Source: an uncultured Eubacteriales bacterium (GTDB lineage Bacteria > Bacillota > Clostridia > Christensenellales > Borkfalkiaceae). Taken from it: 64,000 bases of DNA. The notes under the pieces are model-generated. The model saw only the letters and a program-made list of their open reading frames with translations. It was not told the origin of the DNA and did not search any database. Every line of letters begins with the position of its first letter. The stretch's first letter is position 1. Below, piece after piece: positions 22,075-32,000 of this stretch. A program made the position numbers and the translations under genes. The stretch lies in contig UQPN01000003.1 of the NCBI GenBank assembly GCA_900542935.1, forward strand, positions 53,245 through 117,244, given 5' to 3'.

Positions 22075-23616
22075 ATGAAAAAATTCGGTAAAATTGCGGC
22101 TTGCGCGTTGTCGGCGGTCTCTTTGGCCGGCGTATTCGGCGCGTGCGGCGTAAAAAAGGGAGCGGCGGAAAACTGTCTTACGATCCGTTACTATGTGGGC
22201 GGTTACGGTAAAGAATGGCTGGAAAACGCAGCGAAAGAATTTTGCGACGGCAAAGACGGCGTAACGTATAAACTCGTTCCAGACGGATCGGTTACGACGC
22301 GCGCCGGCACGATTTTAAAATCGGGTACCGACGTGCCGGATATCTTTATGACGCAGGGCGGCGACTGGGCTACGTGGGTAACTTCAGGGTATATCGAACC
22401 GCTCGACGAAGTGTATGCTTCGAAAGTGCGCACGAGCGGCGGCGAAAAGACGGTGGCTGAATATCTTTCGCCCGAAGCTCGGAACAAGAGCTATATGCAA
22501 AGGCTTGCGGGGCAGGGGGATTATCATCCATACGTAATGCCGTGGGCGAGCCTTGAATGCAGTATCGTGTACAACGAAGATATGTTGAAAAAAACGCCGC
22601 GTTCTTCTACGGGCGGCACGTGGAACGCCGCACCCGAAACGGTAGCGGAGCTGATCGAGTATTGTTCCGACGTAGAAACCGCCAACGAAGGAGTAGCCGC
22701 GTTTTCGTGGAGCGGCGCGGAAGGGTGGAACTGGTTTGAATTTCCTATTTACGTTTGGTGGGCGCAGCAGCAGGGCGTTTACGAATCGCGAATAGAAGGC
22801 GAAGGCTCGTTTTACGATTTCTTCGATTTCGCTTCGCCCGACGTATGGAAGCAGACGGGAATACAAAAGGCGATTGATATCTGGGAAAGCATTATCGTGA
22901 AAGATCGCGGCACGAAAAACGCCGCGTGGAATCATACCGTGGCAAACGTAGAAGAAAAAACCATTCAGGAAGCGGAAAAGGCGTTCGTGGAAGGGAAATC
23001 GGCAATGATTCTCGGCGGCAGCTTTCTCGAAAACGAAATGAAAGAATTTATCGGTGCGGGCGGTAACGAAAAATTCACGATGAAAATGATGAATATTCCT
23101 TACAGCGAAAACTGTATGAAAAACGAAGACGGTACGAATACGAAAATCAATTTCGTTTCGGGTGACGACATTATGTTCGTGCCTTCGAAAGCCACGAATA
23201 AATCTCTGGCGAAAGAGTTTCTGGCGTATCTTTGCAACGAAGAACAGCTCCTCGCGTTCACGAAAAGCACTGGTTGTATGCGCCCGTTCAATTACGATCC
23301 CATTGCGCTCACAGCGGGCAAAGACGGTTACGATTGGACGGAATTTCAGAAGAGTTGCTTTAAAATGTACACGGAAAGCGACGTGAATTTGTATCTCTAC
23401 CCCGGCAACCATACGGATTATAAAGATTATTCGAGAATTTTCACGTATAAACGTCCCACGATATTCGCGGGCGTAGGCAGCGAAACGGCGGGCAGAAAAA
23501 TGCTTGCGCTTACGGGAAAAGAGATTATGCAGACGGGCGCGGAAGGCTTCGAAAGCGTGTTCGACGCGGTAAGCAAAGAATTTCCCACCTGGAAAGCGGC
23601 GCTTGGTCTTGAATAA
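22075..23616 (+). CDS. Sugar-binding lipoprotein of CUT1 ABC transporter
   Basis: 513 aa. The lipobox FGAC (Cys about 24) is followed by a family 1 solute-binding fold: TIRYYVGGYGKEWLENAAKE, then VPDIFMTQGGDWATWV, and AEKAFVEGKSAMILGGSF. It delivers oligosaccharides to the flanking permeases. The gap before it (21988-22074) contains a small hairpin (GTTTC-AAAA-GAAAC) that could raise its expression relative to the permease. It is the counterpart of the locus B protein at 45503, sharing the YYxGxxGxEWL start, although the two have diverged and probably bind different sugars. Confidence 0.93.
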   Translation: MKKFGKIAACALSAVSLAGVFGACGVKKGAAENCLTIRYYVGGYGKEWLENAAKEFCDGKDGVTYKLVPDGSVTTRAGTILKSGTDVPDIFMTQGGDWATWVTSGYIEPLDEVYASKVRTSGGEKTVAEYLSPEARNKSYMQRLAGQGDYHPYVMPWASLECSIVYNEDMLKKTPRSSTGGTWNAAPETVAELIEYCSDVETANEGVAAFSWSGAEGWNWFEFPIYVWWAQQQGVYESRIEGEGSFYDFFDFASPDVWKQTGIQKAIDIWESIIVKDRGTKNAAWNHTVANVEEKTIQEAEKAFVEGKSAMILGGSFLENEMKEFIGAGGNEKFTMKMMNIPYSENCMKNEDGTNTKINFVSGDDIMFVPSKATNKSLAKEFLAYLCNEEQLLAFTKSTGCMRPFNYDPIALTAGKDGYDWTEFQKSCFKMYTESDVNLYLYPGNHTDYKDYSRIFTYKRPTIFAGVGSETAGRKMLALTGKEIMQTGAEGFESVFDAVSKEFPTWKAALGLE

Positions 23617-23637
23617 AGCGCGGTAGCGGAGCAAAAT

Positions 23638-24579
23638 ATGGAAACGATTCAAAAAAGAGGAAAAAGCAAATACGGAAACGGCGCGGGCACGAAAATTTTC
23701 ATCGCCCTGATGCTCGCGTACCCGATTTTGCAGTTTCTCGTATTCTGGCTGTATATCAATGCGGATACTTTTCGCCTGACTTTTTCGCGGTTCGACGTCA
23801 CCACGGGAAAATACGTGTTCTGGGGCACGGAGCGTTACTCGAAAATTTTCCGCAATATGATTCTGGGCAAAAATGCGGCGGATCGGGCGATGTTTCTCAA
23901 TTCTTTCCGCGCGATCGCAATCAATCTTATGATCTTGCCGCTTGCCGTAATTACGGCGTTTGCGTTTTATAAAAAAGTACCGGGCGAAAAGCTATTCCGC
24001 GTGCTTTTCTATTTTCCGTCGATGATTTCGCTTGTGGTGCTTACAATGGTTTTCCGCAATATGTTTTCCGCGGAATTCGGTCCTTTCGCTTTTATGCTGA
24101 ATAAGCTTACGGGGCGCGAGGTATCGTATCTCTCGCTCGGTAACGATTATCTCTGGAAAATCATCTACGTATTTTGTATCTGGGCGGGGCTTGGCTCAAA
24201 CGTGATTTTAATGTGCGGGGCAATGCAACGAATCCCCGCGGAAATCGTGGAATCGGCTACGTTAGACGGCGTGGGGTTTTGGCGCGAGCTTACCTTTTTC
24301 ACGATTCCGCTCATCATGCCCACGATCGGCGTGTTTGTGCTTACGGCGGTAATGTCAAGCTCGTCGTTCGTGATGCAACCGATGTTGCTTGCGCTTTCGG
24401 GCGGCGCGCAGAATAAGTATATGACGGTGGGCTGGTATATTTTCGAAGCGGTGCAAGGCTCGGAAGACAGTATCATTCAATCGGCGGCAACGGGCGTGGT
24501 GTTTTCCACAATCAATATGCCGCTCGTGATCGTCGCGAAAATCGTGATTGATAAGCTTACGCCCGACGTGAGCTACTGA
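23638..24579 (+). CDS. ABC sugar transporter permease (MsmF/LacF type)
   Basis: 313 aa with six predicted membrane helices. The first starts near residue 17 (IFIALMLAYPILQFLVFWLY), and the EAA-type loop lies near 200-220 (EIVESATLDGVGFWRELTFFTIPLI). It pairs with the permease at 21103 to form the transmembrane channel of the locus A importer. Gene order here (permease, binding protein, permease) differs from locus B (binding protein, permease, permease), so the loci did not arise by simple block duplication. Confidence 0.94.
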   Translation: METIQKRGKSKYGNGAGTKIFIALMLAYPILQFLVFWLYINADTFRLTFSRFDVTTGKYVFWGTERYSKIFRNMILGKNAADRAMFLNSFRAIAINLMILPLAVITAFAFYKKVPGEKLFRVLFYFPSMISLVVLTMVFRNMFSAEFGPFAFMLNKLTGREVSYLSLGNDYLWKIIYVFCIWAGLGSNVILMCGAMQRIPAEIVESATLDGVGFWRELTFFTIPLIMPTIGVFVLTAVMSSSSFVMQPMLLALSGGAQNKYMTVGWYIFEAVQGSEDSIIQSAATGVVFSTINMPLVIVAKIVIDKLTPDVSY

Positions 24580-24612
24580 TTGCGAAAGCGAATTAAACGG
24601 GGAGAAAGAAAA

Positions 24613-26733
24613 ATGAAGCATAAACATTCGAATACGATCGCGCTTCTTTCGGCGTGTTGCTTCGTCGCGGCAGCGATTGTGATTCCGCGCGGCGAAACGA
24701 AAACGTGTGAAGCCGCCACCTCTGAGGAAAGAATATTTTTCGATAATTTCGACGCGCAGACGCTCGATTCGCGCCGTTGGAACGCGGACGAGTCTTCCGT
24801 TTCGTTACAGAAACAATACAACGTGCTGCGCCTGAATCTTGCCGACGAATGGGGGCCCGCCATCACGCTGAGACAGTATAAAATCGAAGGCGATTGCAAT
24901 ATCACGTTTACTCTTACGCAAACGAGCGGTAACGGCTGGCTCGGGTTGGCGTTCGGCAATAAGAATGCGGGTGATTTCACAAAGGGCGCAAAACACGTGC
25001 TGCGGCTGGAAGAAAAGTCCGTTTCGCTTCATTCCGCCGATATTTCGGGCGTATTGAACGACGCGAGCGCGGAACAAAACCGTGTACAGAACGAGAAAAC
25101 GGAAGCGATTCGCGCGAACTCGGCGAATGATCATCGTTGCACGGTGCAGATCAATCTGAAAAAGCGCGAAAACGGAAATTACGAAATGCGCGTTTTAGCG
25201 GGCGCGGCGGGAAAAATCGCCGAAGAAATCGTAACCTACGGCGCGGCGGACGGAAAAGAGCCCGACGGCGTTTCTGCGGACGGGTATCTCGCTTTTTGCG
25301 GACAGAACGTAAAAGCAGACGTTACTTCTTTTACGATAGAATCGAACGGAAAAACGACGTTCGAAAGCGCGTTCACACACGACGAACTTGCCTATCCCGA
25401 CGAATCGCAGAACGGAAAAATCTGGACGATCAGCGGCAGATACGGCGAAAAAGCGGTGTATTGCGGCGCGGCAAATCGCGTAGGGCTTTCCGCCGGGCGG
25501 GGGTTGCGGTCGAATACCGCCGTAGAAGCGAATACCGAAACGGAAAAGACGTTTGAATTATCGTTTAAATGGTATTATTCCGCAGCGGAAACGCCGCAAA
25601 ACAGCTATGTCGGCGTGCGTTTCGGGTGCGACAAGAGCGAAAATTTTGCGGGAATCGGCAAAAAGGACGGTAAAACCGTGCTTGTGTGGTATGCAAAATC
25701 TGAAATCCGCGCGTTTGTGCCGCTTTCCGCCGAAGCCGTAGCCGAAGGCGAAAATACGCTTTTGTTTCGCGGAAAATTCGGCGAAAAACTCGAAATCGAA
25801 GCCAACGGCGTAACTCACGAATTAGATAATTTCGATACGACCGGTAATTTTGCGCTGAGCCTTTATCGCACGGGCGAAACGGGAAACGAAGCGGCGGGCG
25901 ATACGGCGAAAATAGAAATCGACGACGCGCTTTTCGTGCGGTACGTAAGCAGAAATTCGAAAGCGGAATCGGTGAGCAACGATTTTTCGGGCGTGAAGAT
26001 TTCGGAAATAGAAGCTTCCGACGGCATACTTTCCGTGAAGGAATATTATATCAATCGTTCGGCGTATTACGTGGGCGCGGAAGTCAATCTGCCGCTTGTG
26101 TACGCGGAAGGGAAAAAGGGCAGTCTTTTATTCGGCGAATGTAAAAATTACGGCTATTTCGCTCCGAAAAAAGAGTATTCCGAATGGATTATGCGCTTCG
26201 ATTTGCGGGTAACGGACGAAAGAAACGTGAAGCAGAATCCGGACGGCTCGTTCGATTTGCCGAAGCTGAAATCGGGCGCGATGCTCGGCGTGAGTTTCGG
26301 CAAGGAATACGCGGCGCAAAGCGCAACGGAAACGGACGGAATTTTCTTTTACAACTGGTACAACCCCGATTTTACCGAGGGCAAACAAACGTACACGGGC
26401 GCGGATGGGCAAGTTTATTGCGGCACGTATCTCGCGGCGAGCGATACGGAAAAATCTTCGTGGAAATTCGGAAACGCGCCGATTTCTTACGATCTCTGGG
26501 GCGATAAATCCGCCGTTTATAACATAATGGTGATTGCGGAAAATTCCACGGCGAAGCTGTATATGAAGCGCGCCGACGAAAGCGCGGAAAAAATGTCGTC
26601 GCCGATTTTCACGGTAACGGGCGTAAATACGTGCGGCTATGCGGCGATCGTTGGCTTGAATTCGGCAAGTTTCAGAATTTCGAATTATTCTGTTACAAAT
26701 ATATCGCCGTATCGCGGGAGGAGCGGAAAATGA
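24613..26733 (+). CDS. Secreted protein with three jelly-roll (concanavalin-like) domains
   Basis: 706 aa. ATG 24613 is chosen because GGGGAGAAAG precedes it and a signal peptide starts there (MKHKHSNTIALLSACCFVAA). Three lectin-like domains of about 200 residues follow. The first begins FFDNFDAQTLDSRRWN, the LamG/ConA-like opening of surface glycan binders. The second begins near TFESAFTHDELAYPDE, and the third near NDFSGVKISEIEASDG. No catalytic residues are seen and there is no membrane anchor, so it may be released or bound through its partner, whose start codon overlaps its stop (ATGA at 26730). A glycan capture role is inferred. Confidence 0.75.
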   Translation: MKHKHSNTIALLSACCFVAAAIVIPRGETKTCEAATSEERIFFDNFDAQTLDSRRWNADESSVSLQKQYNVLRLNLADEWGPAITLRQYKIEGDCNITFTLTQTSGNGWLGLAFGNKNAGDFTKGAKHVLRLEEKSVSLHSADISGVLNDASAEQNRVQNEKTEAIRANSANDHRCTVQINLKKRENGNYEMRVLAGAAGKIAEEIVTYGAADGKEPDGVSADGYLAFCGQNVKADVTSFTIESNGKTTFESAFTHDELAYPDESQNGKIWTISGRYGEKAVYCGAANRVGLSAGRGLRSNTAVEANTETEKTFELSFKWYYSAAETPQNSYVGVRFGCDKSENFAGIGKKDGKTVLVWYAKSEIRAFVPLSAEAVAEGENTLLFRGKFGEKLEIEANGVTHELDNFDTTGNFALSLYRTGETGNEAAGDTAKIEIDDALFVRYVSRNSKAESVSNDFSGVKISEIEASDGILSVKEYYINRSAYYVGAEVNLPLVYAEGKKGSLLFGECKNYGYFAPKKEYSEWIMRFDLRVTDERNVKQNPDGSFDLPKLKSGAMLGVSFGKEYAAQSATETDGIFFYNWYNPDFTEGKQTYTGADGQVYCGTYLAASDTEKSSWKFGNAPISYDLWGDKSAVYNIMVIAENSTAKLYMKRADESAEKMSSPIFTVTGVNTCGYAAIVGLNSASFRISNYSVTNISPYRGRSGK

Positions 26734-27554
26734 AAACGATACGAAAATTCGGTTGTATATCGGCGGCGCTTGCGGCGATTACCGCGCTTGCGTGCTGTGC
26801 GTTTTTCCTGTTTTTCTCGTTCGGCGGCGTGAAAAATAAAGCGTTTGCCGAAGATAACGCGTTGCCGCCCGCGGAACTGATCGTTGATTTTCAAAGTGAC
26901 GAAATTGCGGCGGAAGTAAGCGGTAACGTAACGATTACAGGCGGCAAAGCCGTGCTGAAACAGGGCGGCGCGGTGGCGGCGAAAGAAAAATTTCTCTCAT
27001 TTCGCCTGTACGTAAGCGCGAAAATTGCGGGCGAAATGAAAATATCGTTTGGCAACGCGGCGTTGATTTGCGGCGAAAACGGTTTTTCGGCGCAGGGTGC
27101 GGCGCAAACGTTTCACGAAAAGCGCGCGCTTTCGGGCGACGTGCTGATTGCGCTTACCGTTTCAAACGGAAGAATCGAAGCCGGCGTAAGAAGAAACGAC
27201 GAGCCGCAGGAAAAATTGTACGAAACCGCTTTCAAAGCCGTGCTTACGGAAGAAAGGACGAACGCGGTTGCACCGTCGTTTTCGGCGGAAAACGGAACGG
27301 CGGAAATAAGTTATTTCGAAATTTTTTCGCTGGAAACTTCCGTTCCTACGGAAAGCGAAGATTACGATCCGTCGCACGATTCTTCCGCGTTTGCCGAAAA
27401 GCCCGTGAAAGAAGAAAAGAAAAAAGGCTGTTCGGGCATATTGAATCACGGCGGCACGCTTGCGTCGATCGCGGCGGTTGCCGCGGCTGGCGTAGTTGCG
27501 GCGGCGCGCGGCGAAAGCAAAAGGCAAAAGAATAAAAACGGGGGCAAAAAATGA
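26730..27554 (+). CDS. Surface jelly-roll protein with C-terminal membrane anchor
   Basis: 274 aa. The start at 26730 is set by GGAGGAG and the 4-bp overlap with the upstream gene. A signal peptide (to about 38) leads to one jelly-roll domain of about 165 residues resembling those of the previous protein. A low-complexity acidic spacer (EDYDPSHDSSAF) follows, then a C-terminal helix (about 244-262, LASIAAVAAAGVVAAARG) and a Lys/Arg/Asn tail ending NGGKK. The end resembles a membrane anchor without a sortase motif. It may hold the previous secreted protein at the surface. Confidence 0.7.
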   Translation: MKTIRKFGCISAALAAITALACCAFFLFFSFGGVKNKAFAEDNALPPAELIVDFQSDEIAAEVSGNVTITGGKAVLKQGGAVAAKEKFLSFRLYVSAKIAGEMKISFGNAALICGENGFSAQGAAQTFHEKRALSGDVLIALTVSNGRIEAGVRRNDEPQEKLYETAFKAVLTEERTNAVAPSFSAENGTAEISYFEIFSLETSVPTESEDYDPSHDSSAFAEKPVKEEKKKGCSGILNHGGTLASIAAVAAAGVVAAARGESKRQKNKNGGKK

Positions 27555-28825
27555 AAAAACTGATTTCGAAAATTGTTTCCGCGGTTTTATGCGGCGCGAT
27601 CTTCTTCGGGGTATCGGCGGCGGCAGGTTGCAAAAAACAGCCCGAATATGCAGCCGAACAGGATAAATATCTTTTCGGTATGTGCGAGCTGACTTCCGAA
27701 ACGATGCCCTCGGCGGTGGATAGCGGCGTAACGAACGAATGGACGGCGAAAAAAATGGGCGAACTCGGCGTGAAAACGGCGCGGGTGTGGATGCACCATA
27801 CGAATATCCTGTACCGCGCGGAAAAGTCCGACGAACTGTATTTAAATAAAAACGTAGCCGAAAAATACCACGATTATCTTTCCGCGCTGAAAGCGGCGGG
27901 CGTAGAGCGTATTCTGGCAATGAGTCACACGTTCATTCATCCTTACGGGTACGTGGGCGACGAAACTTCCGTGCCTGATCCGTACGACGACGGCGAAACG
28001 TATCTGCGATTTTTAAAAATGTACGAAAACGCGTACGCGCTGATCGCCGAAGAATTTCCCGAAATCGGCTTTTTCGAACCCGGCAACGAGTGGGACGACG
28101 AAGAACAGGGCATATATCTTCACCGCGCAGGCTGGTCGGGCAAAGGCGACGGCGCAAACACGTATTCCGCAAAAGAAGCGGGCTATATCGCCGCCGATAT
28201 GTGCTACTATGCGAATAAAGGCGTAAAATCGAAGAATCCGCAGGCGAAAATCGTATCTCCCGGCACAACGTATATGGAATCGGGAAAAACGTTTCTCGAA
28301 GCGATGTATTCTTCGGTGCAAGAACGGCGGCATCCCACCGGCGAAGAGTACGCGAATACGAATTACAACGATTACTGGCAGATCGTGGCGTGGCATCCAT
28401 ATCTTCAACCCGCGTTGGAAAAAGACGAGGACGAAGCCGCAATCGAAGAGTGGACGAAGTACAATCTCGGCTGGCACGATATTCTCGTGAAATACGGCGA
28501 CGGCGAAAAAACAATGTGGGCAACGGAAGTGGGCTTCACCGACGATCGGTATAAAGGCTCGGACGGGCAGGAAACCATCGCGCAGAGAATGAAAATGATG
28601 CTCGATTCGGTAAAGCAAAATATGCCGTGGGTAGAAACGTTTTTCTATTTTCGGCTTGCCACGTGCGAAGAACATCTGATTTCTTCGTACGAAAACGGGT
28701 TCGGGCTTTTTTATTCGCCGAATCACGCCGATACGGCGAAGCAAAGCGCGCCGAAACCGATTGCAAAAATGCTGTACGCCTATTTTAACGGAAAAGAATC
28801 CACGGAAACCACATTTTCGCGTTGA
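27551..28825 (+). CDS. Clan GH-A glycoside hydrolase lipoprotein (GH39/GH5-like)
   Basis: 424 aa. The lipobox AAGC (Cys about 26) anchors it outside the membrane. The rest reads as a (beta/alpha)8 barrel. The acid/base Glu is probably Glu180 in EPGNEWDD, and the nucleophile Glu326 in WATEVGF; both lie at strand ends as expected for clan GH-A. The start of the barrel (KMGELGVKTARVWMHH) and the late aromatic strand (ETFFYFRLATC) fit GH39 or a related family better than GH5. The substrate cannot be read. It probably cuts polymer or glycan chains at the surface before import by the locus A transporter. Confidence 0.8.
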   Translation: MKKLISKIVSAVLCGAIFFGVSAAAGCKKQPEYAAEQDKYLFGMCELTSETMPSAVDSGVTNEWTAKKMGELGVKTARVWMHHTNILYRAEKSDELYLNKNVAEKYHDYLSALKAAGVERILAMSHTFIHPYGYVGDETSVPDPYDDGETYLRFLKMYENAYALIAEEFPEIGFFEPGNEWDDEEQGIYLHRAGWSGKGDGANTYSAKEAGYIAADMCYYANKGVKSKNPQAKIVSPGTTYMESGKTFLEAMYSSVQERRHPTGEEYANTNYNDYWQIVAWHPYLQPALEKDEDEAAIEEWTKYNLGWHDILVKYGDGEKTMWATEVGFTDDRYKGSDGQETIAQRMKMMLDSVKQNMPWVETFFYFRLATCEEHLISSYENGFGLFYSPNHADTAKQSAPKPIAKMLYAYFNGKESTETTFSR

Positions 28826-28869
28826 TTTTATAAAAAGTTCGGAACAAATATTTTTCAGGAGGATTTAAG

Positions 28870-29028
28870 ATGAGAGAACGAGCAAGAAAAAACGTGTACG
28901 AAAAGCCTTCTGTTTCCGTTCGTTTCGTTTTGAAAGAAAGCGAAATCATACGGACTTCGGACTGGCATGAACAGACGGCGGACGATATCTTTGTGAAAGA
29001 TAGTTTACCGCGGGCAAAAAATTTTTAA
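28870..29028 (+). CDS. 52-aa peptide gene upstream of a GASVR-module surface protein
   Basis: An AGGAGG site 8 bp before ATG 28870 supports translation. The peptide (MRERARKNVYEKPSVSVRF..., ending DDIFVKDSLPRAKNF) has no signal or membrane helix. Its pattern, aromatic then V-rich strand then [ED][IV][IV]xTS and later DDIF, is shared with the 50-aa peptide at 58311. Both lie 15-16 bp upstream of a large surface protein with the same N-terminal module. Such short proteins are common in gut Clostridia and have no assigned function. A precursor or signalling peptide, or a folding partner, is conceivable. No maturation enzyme is seen nearby. Confidence 0.6.
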   Translation: MRERARKNVYEKPSVSVRFVLKESEIIRTSDWHEQTADDIFVKDSLPRAKNF

Positions 29029-29043
29029 CGGGAGGAAAGTAAA

Positions 29044-32000
29044 ATGAAAATCAGAAAGAAAAACGCATTGATCGCGGCGACGGCGGCATTTGCCGTAGCG
29101 TTTGCCGTCGGCGGCGCGGCGTTGAAATTAAACGTAAACGCCGACGTAGCGGAAAGTGAAATTCTTACGATCCGTCAGGGTGCAAGCGTGAGAATTTCGG
29201 AAAACTACGCGCAGAACGGCATCCGCTACGAGCTGAATATGCAAAAAAGCGACTACGAAGATTTGAAAGAATTGAATCCGAACGTTGTTTTCGGTATGTT
29301 CATCGCACCCGTTGATTACGAAACGCTTTACGCGCCGCTCACCGAAGAAAATCTTACGGGCGAAAATGCGAAGTACGGCTGGGCGGAAAAGCTTGAAGAC
29401 GGTACTTACGGAAAATATACGGGCACGAAAACGCAGATCATCAACCTTGTTACCGATGAAATGGGCGAAAAAGACGGCGCGATGGTGTGGTACGCTTCGC
29501 TTGTCAATCTCTTGCGCGGCGAAAACGGCGGCACGGACAACAGAAATCGTGAATTTATCGGCATAGGGTATATAAAAGCAGGAGACGTGTATACGTTTGC
29601 GGCAAGAAACGACAATGTGCGTTCGATGACTTACGTAGCTCAGCAGGCTCGCGAAAAAGATACGAAACTTACCGAAACTCAGAAAACGGCGTTGTACGAA
29701 AATTACATCAAAGATTTCGTAAATACCGACGTTTCGTATACCGTGAATTACGTGTACGACAACGGTCTTGAGAAAACCGCAAAAACAACAACGCAGACGG
29801 CGAAACTCGACAGAGAAATCGTAATCACGCCCGAAGAAAGCGTCGCGCAGGACGGCTTTGTCTATTCGACGACGGAAACGCAATTAAAGTCTACGGCATA
29901 TGCGAACGGAAAAACGCAATTCACCGTAAATTATAAACAATCGCCCGAATACGAAATCGATTTTAAAAACGCGGCGGTGAAAGATAACAAAATCACGGGC
30001 GAGAATTTTATCGCGGAAAGCACCGGCACGAACGTCAGCACGCTCGCCTCATCGGAAAACGGCTTGAAAGTGAGCGGAGCTACGGCATGGCAAGGCGTGA
30101 ATTTCAGATTTTCCGCTTCTCGGTTAAAGCCGGAAACGAAGTACAACGTGCGGCTTTCTCTCAAAGGGAACGGTGGCAAAGCGTATCTCGGCGTGAATTA
30201 TTATAACGCCGAGGGCAAATCTTACGATACCCGCTACGATAATGCGGGTAACGCAACGCCCTTGTATCGTACGGAATTCTCAAACGGCGGCAACTTTTGG
30301 GCGCCGTCGGCAGACGGCACGGAAATCATCTCGCAGTTTGTAACGCCGCACGTGCGTTTTTCCGAACTCGTGGTATACGTAGCTTCCACCGAAAGCGCGG
30401 CGTATGCGTATGAAATTCCGTCCGTCGAGATTTTCGAACGCGGCGAAAACAGCGATTACGGCTTAACGATCACCGCAAATGAAAACGGAAAAAACGTTCC
30501 GTTCGGCTGGCTCGGCGCGGCGAAAGGCGTAGTCGGCGCAACCTACGATTTGTCGGTCGATCAGGGCAATCTCGCGGGCAAAGTTACGTGGAGTTCCTCC
30601 GATGAAAGCGTAGCCACGGTAGATAACGGCAGAGTAACGTTTAAAAAGGCGGGCAAGGCAGAAATTAAAGCCGCGCTCGGCGATCACGCCGATTACGCCA
30701 ACTTTACGGTGTACGATGCAGGCGGCAATTATTCCGTTACGTCGGGTAACGCGAAACTCGTTTACGACGCGGAAAATCCTGCGGATTTCGTGCTTGACGT
30801 TACCGAAGGAAAGAATTTCAAAGTATTGCAGATTTCCGATCCGCAGGTAGCGGATATGAGTCAGATAAGAAGCGGCAGAGAAGTAAACGGCGGCTTGCAA
30901 CTGCTTTGGGCGGACAGAGATTTTTCCGTGTACGCCAAGCTGAAAAAGACGATCGAAGAAACGCAACCCGATCTTATCTTGCTTGCGGGCGATATCATCT
31001 ACGGCGAGTTCGACGATAACGGCGAAATGGCGAAAGAATTGATTTCGTTCTTCGAAGCGAGAAAGATTTTTTATGCGCCCGTATTCGGCAATCACGATAA
31101 CGAATCGGCGCAAGGCACTTCGTGGCAGGTAAGACAGTATCTCAATTCTGAATATTGTCTGTTTGCCCGCGGTACGGTTACGGGAAATTGCAACTATACG
31201 ATTTCTGTGAAACAGGGTGAAAAGTGGCTGAGCAATATTTATATGCTCGATACCAACGGCTGTATTTACAATACGGCGAAAGCTTCCGATAATCTTCCGC
31301 AGGGGTTGTACGATTCCACGGTAAACGATATGATCGCAAAAGACGAGGCGATTTCCGCTTACCAGAGTAATGCGGTAACTGCCGATATGGCTTGTATGCA
31401 TATTCCCGTGGCGAATTTCTATAACGTTCTCACGAAATACGGCTTCGATGAAGGCAATCTCGACGTAAATCTTGCCGACAACGCTACGGCGAAAGCAAAC
31501 GGCGATTTCGGGCACGTGAAAGCGGAAAAAAATTACTTAAATCTCGTCAGCGACAAATACCGCGCGTACGATATCGGCGAAATTTTCGGACGGATCGGCG
31601 TGAAAAACGTGCTTGCGGGGCATTGCCATTTCACCAACACTTCCGCGGTTGCCGATAACGGCGTAAGATACACGTTCGGTTTGAAAGCGGGACTGATTCC
31701 CGAAGCCACCGCAGGCGAAACGGGCGGCACAACGTTTACGTTCGGCGAAACCGGCTTCACCGCCGCGCCTTACTACGATAATTATGCAAACAATACGCTT
31801 ACGGGCGTTAAAGAAACAACAAATATCATCGCCTACGGCGAAACGGAAAACGGCTATCGCGTGGCATACGGCGGAAAGGATAACTGGGCGTTTATCCGCT
31901 TTAAAACGGCATACACGCTGAAAGCGGGCGCAAATTATACCCTTTCCGTGAAGTTGCGCGTGAATACTCTGAATAATACCGCGTTGACGAATCTGAATAT

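Noticed and set aside
28870..29028. RiPP-type natural product precursor
   Set aside because: No radical SAM, lanthipeptide or other maturation enzyme, leader protease or dedicated exporter is nearby, so a natural-product role is not claimed.
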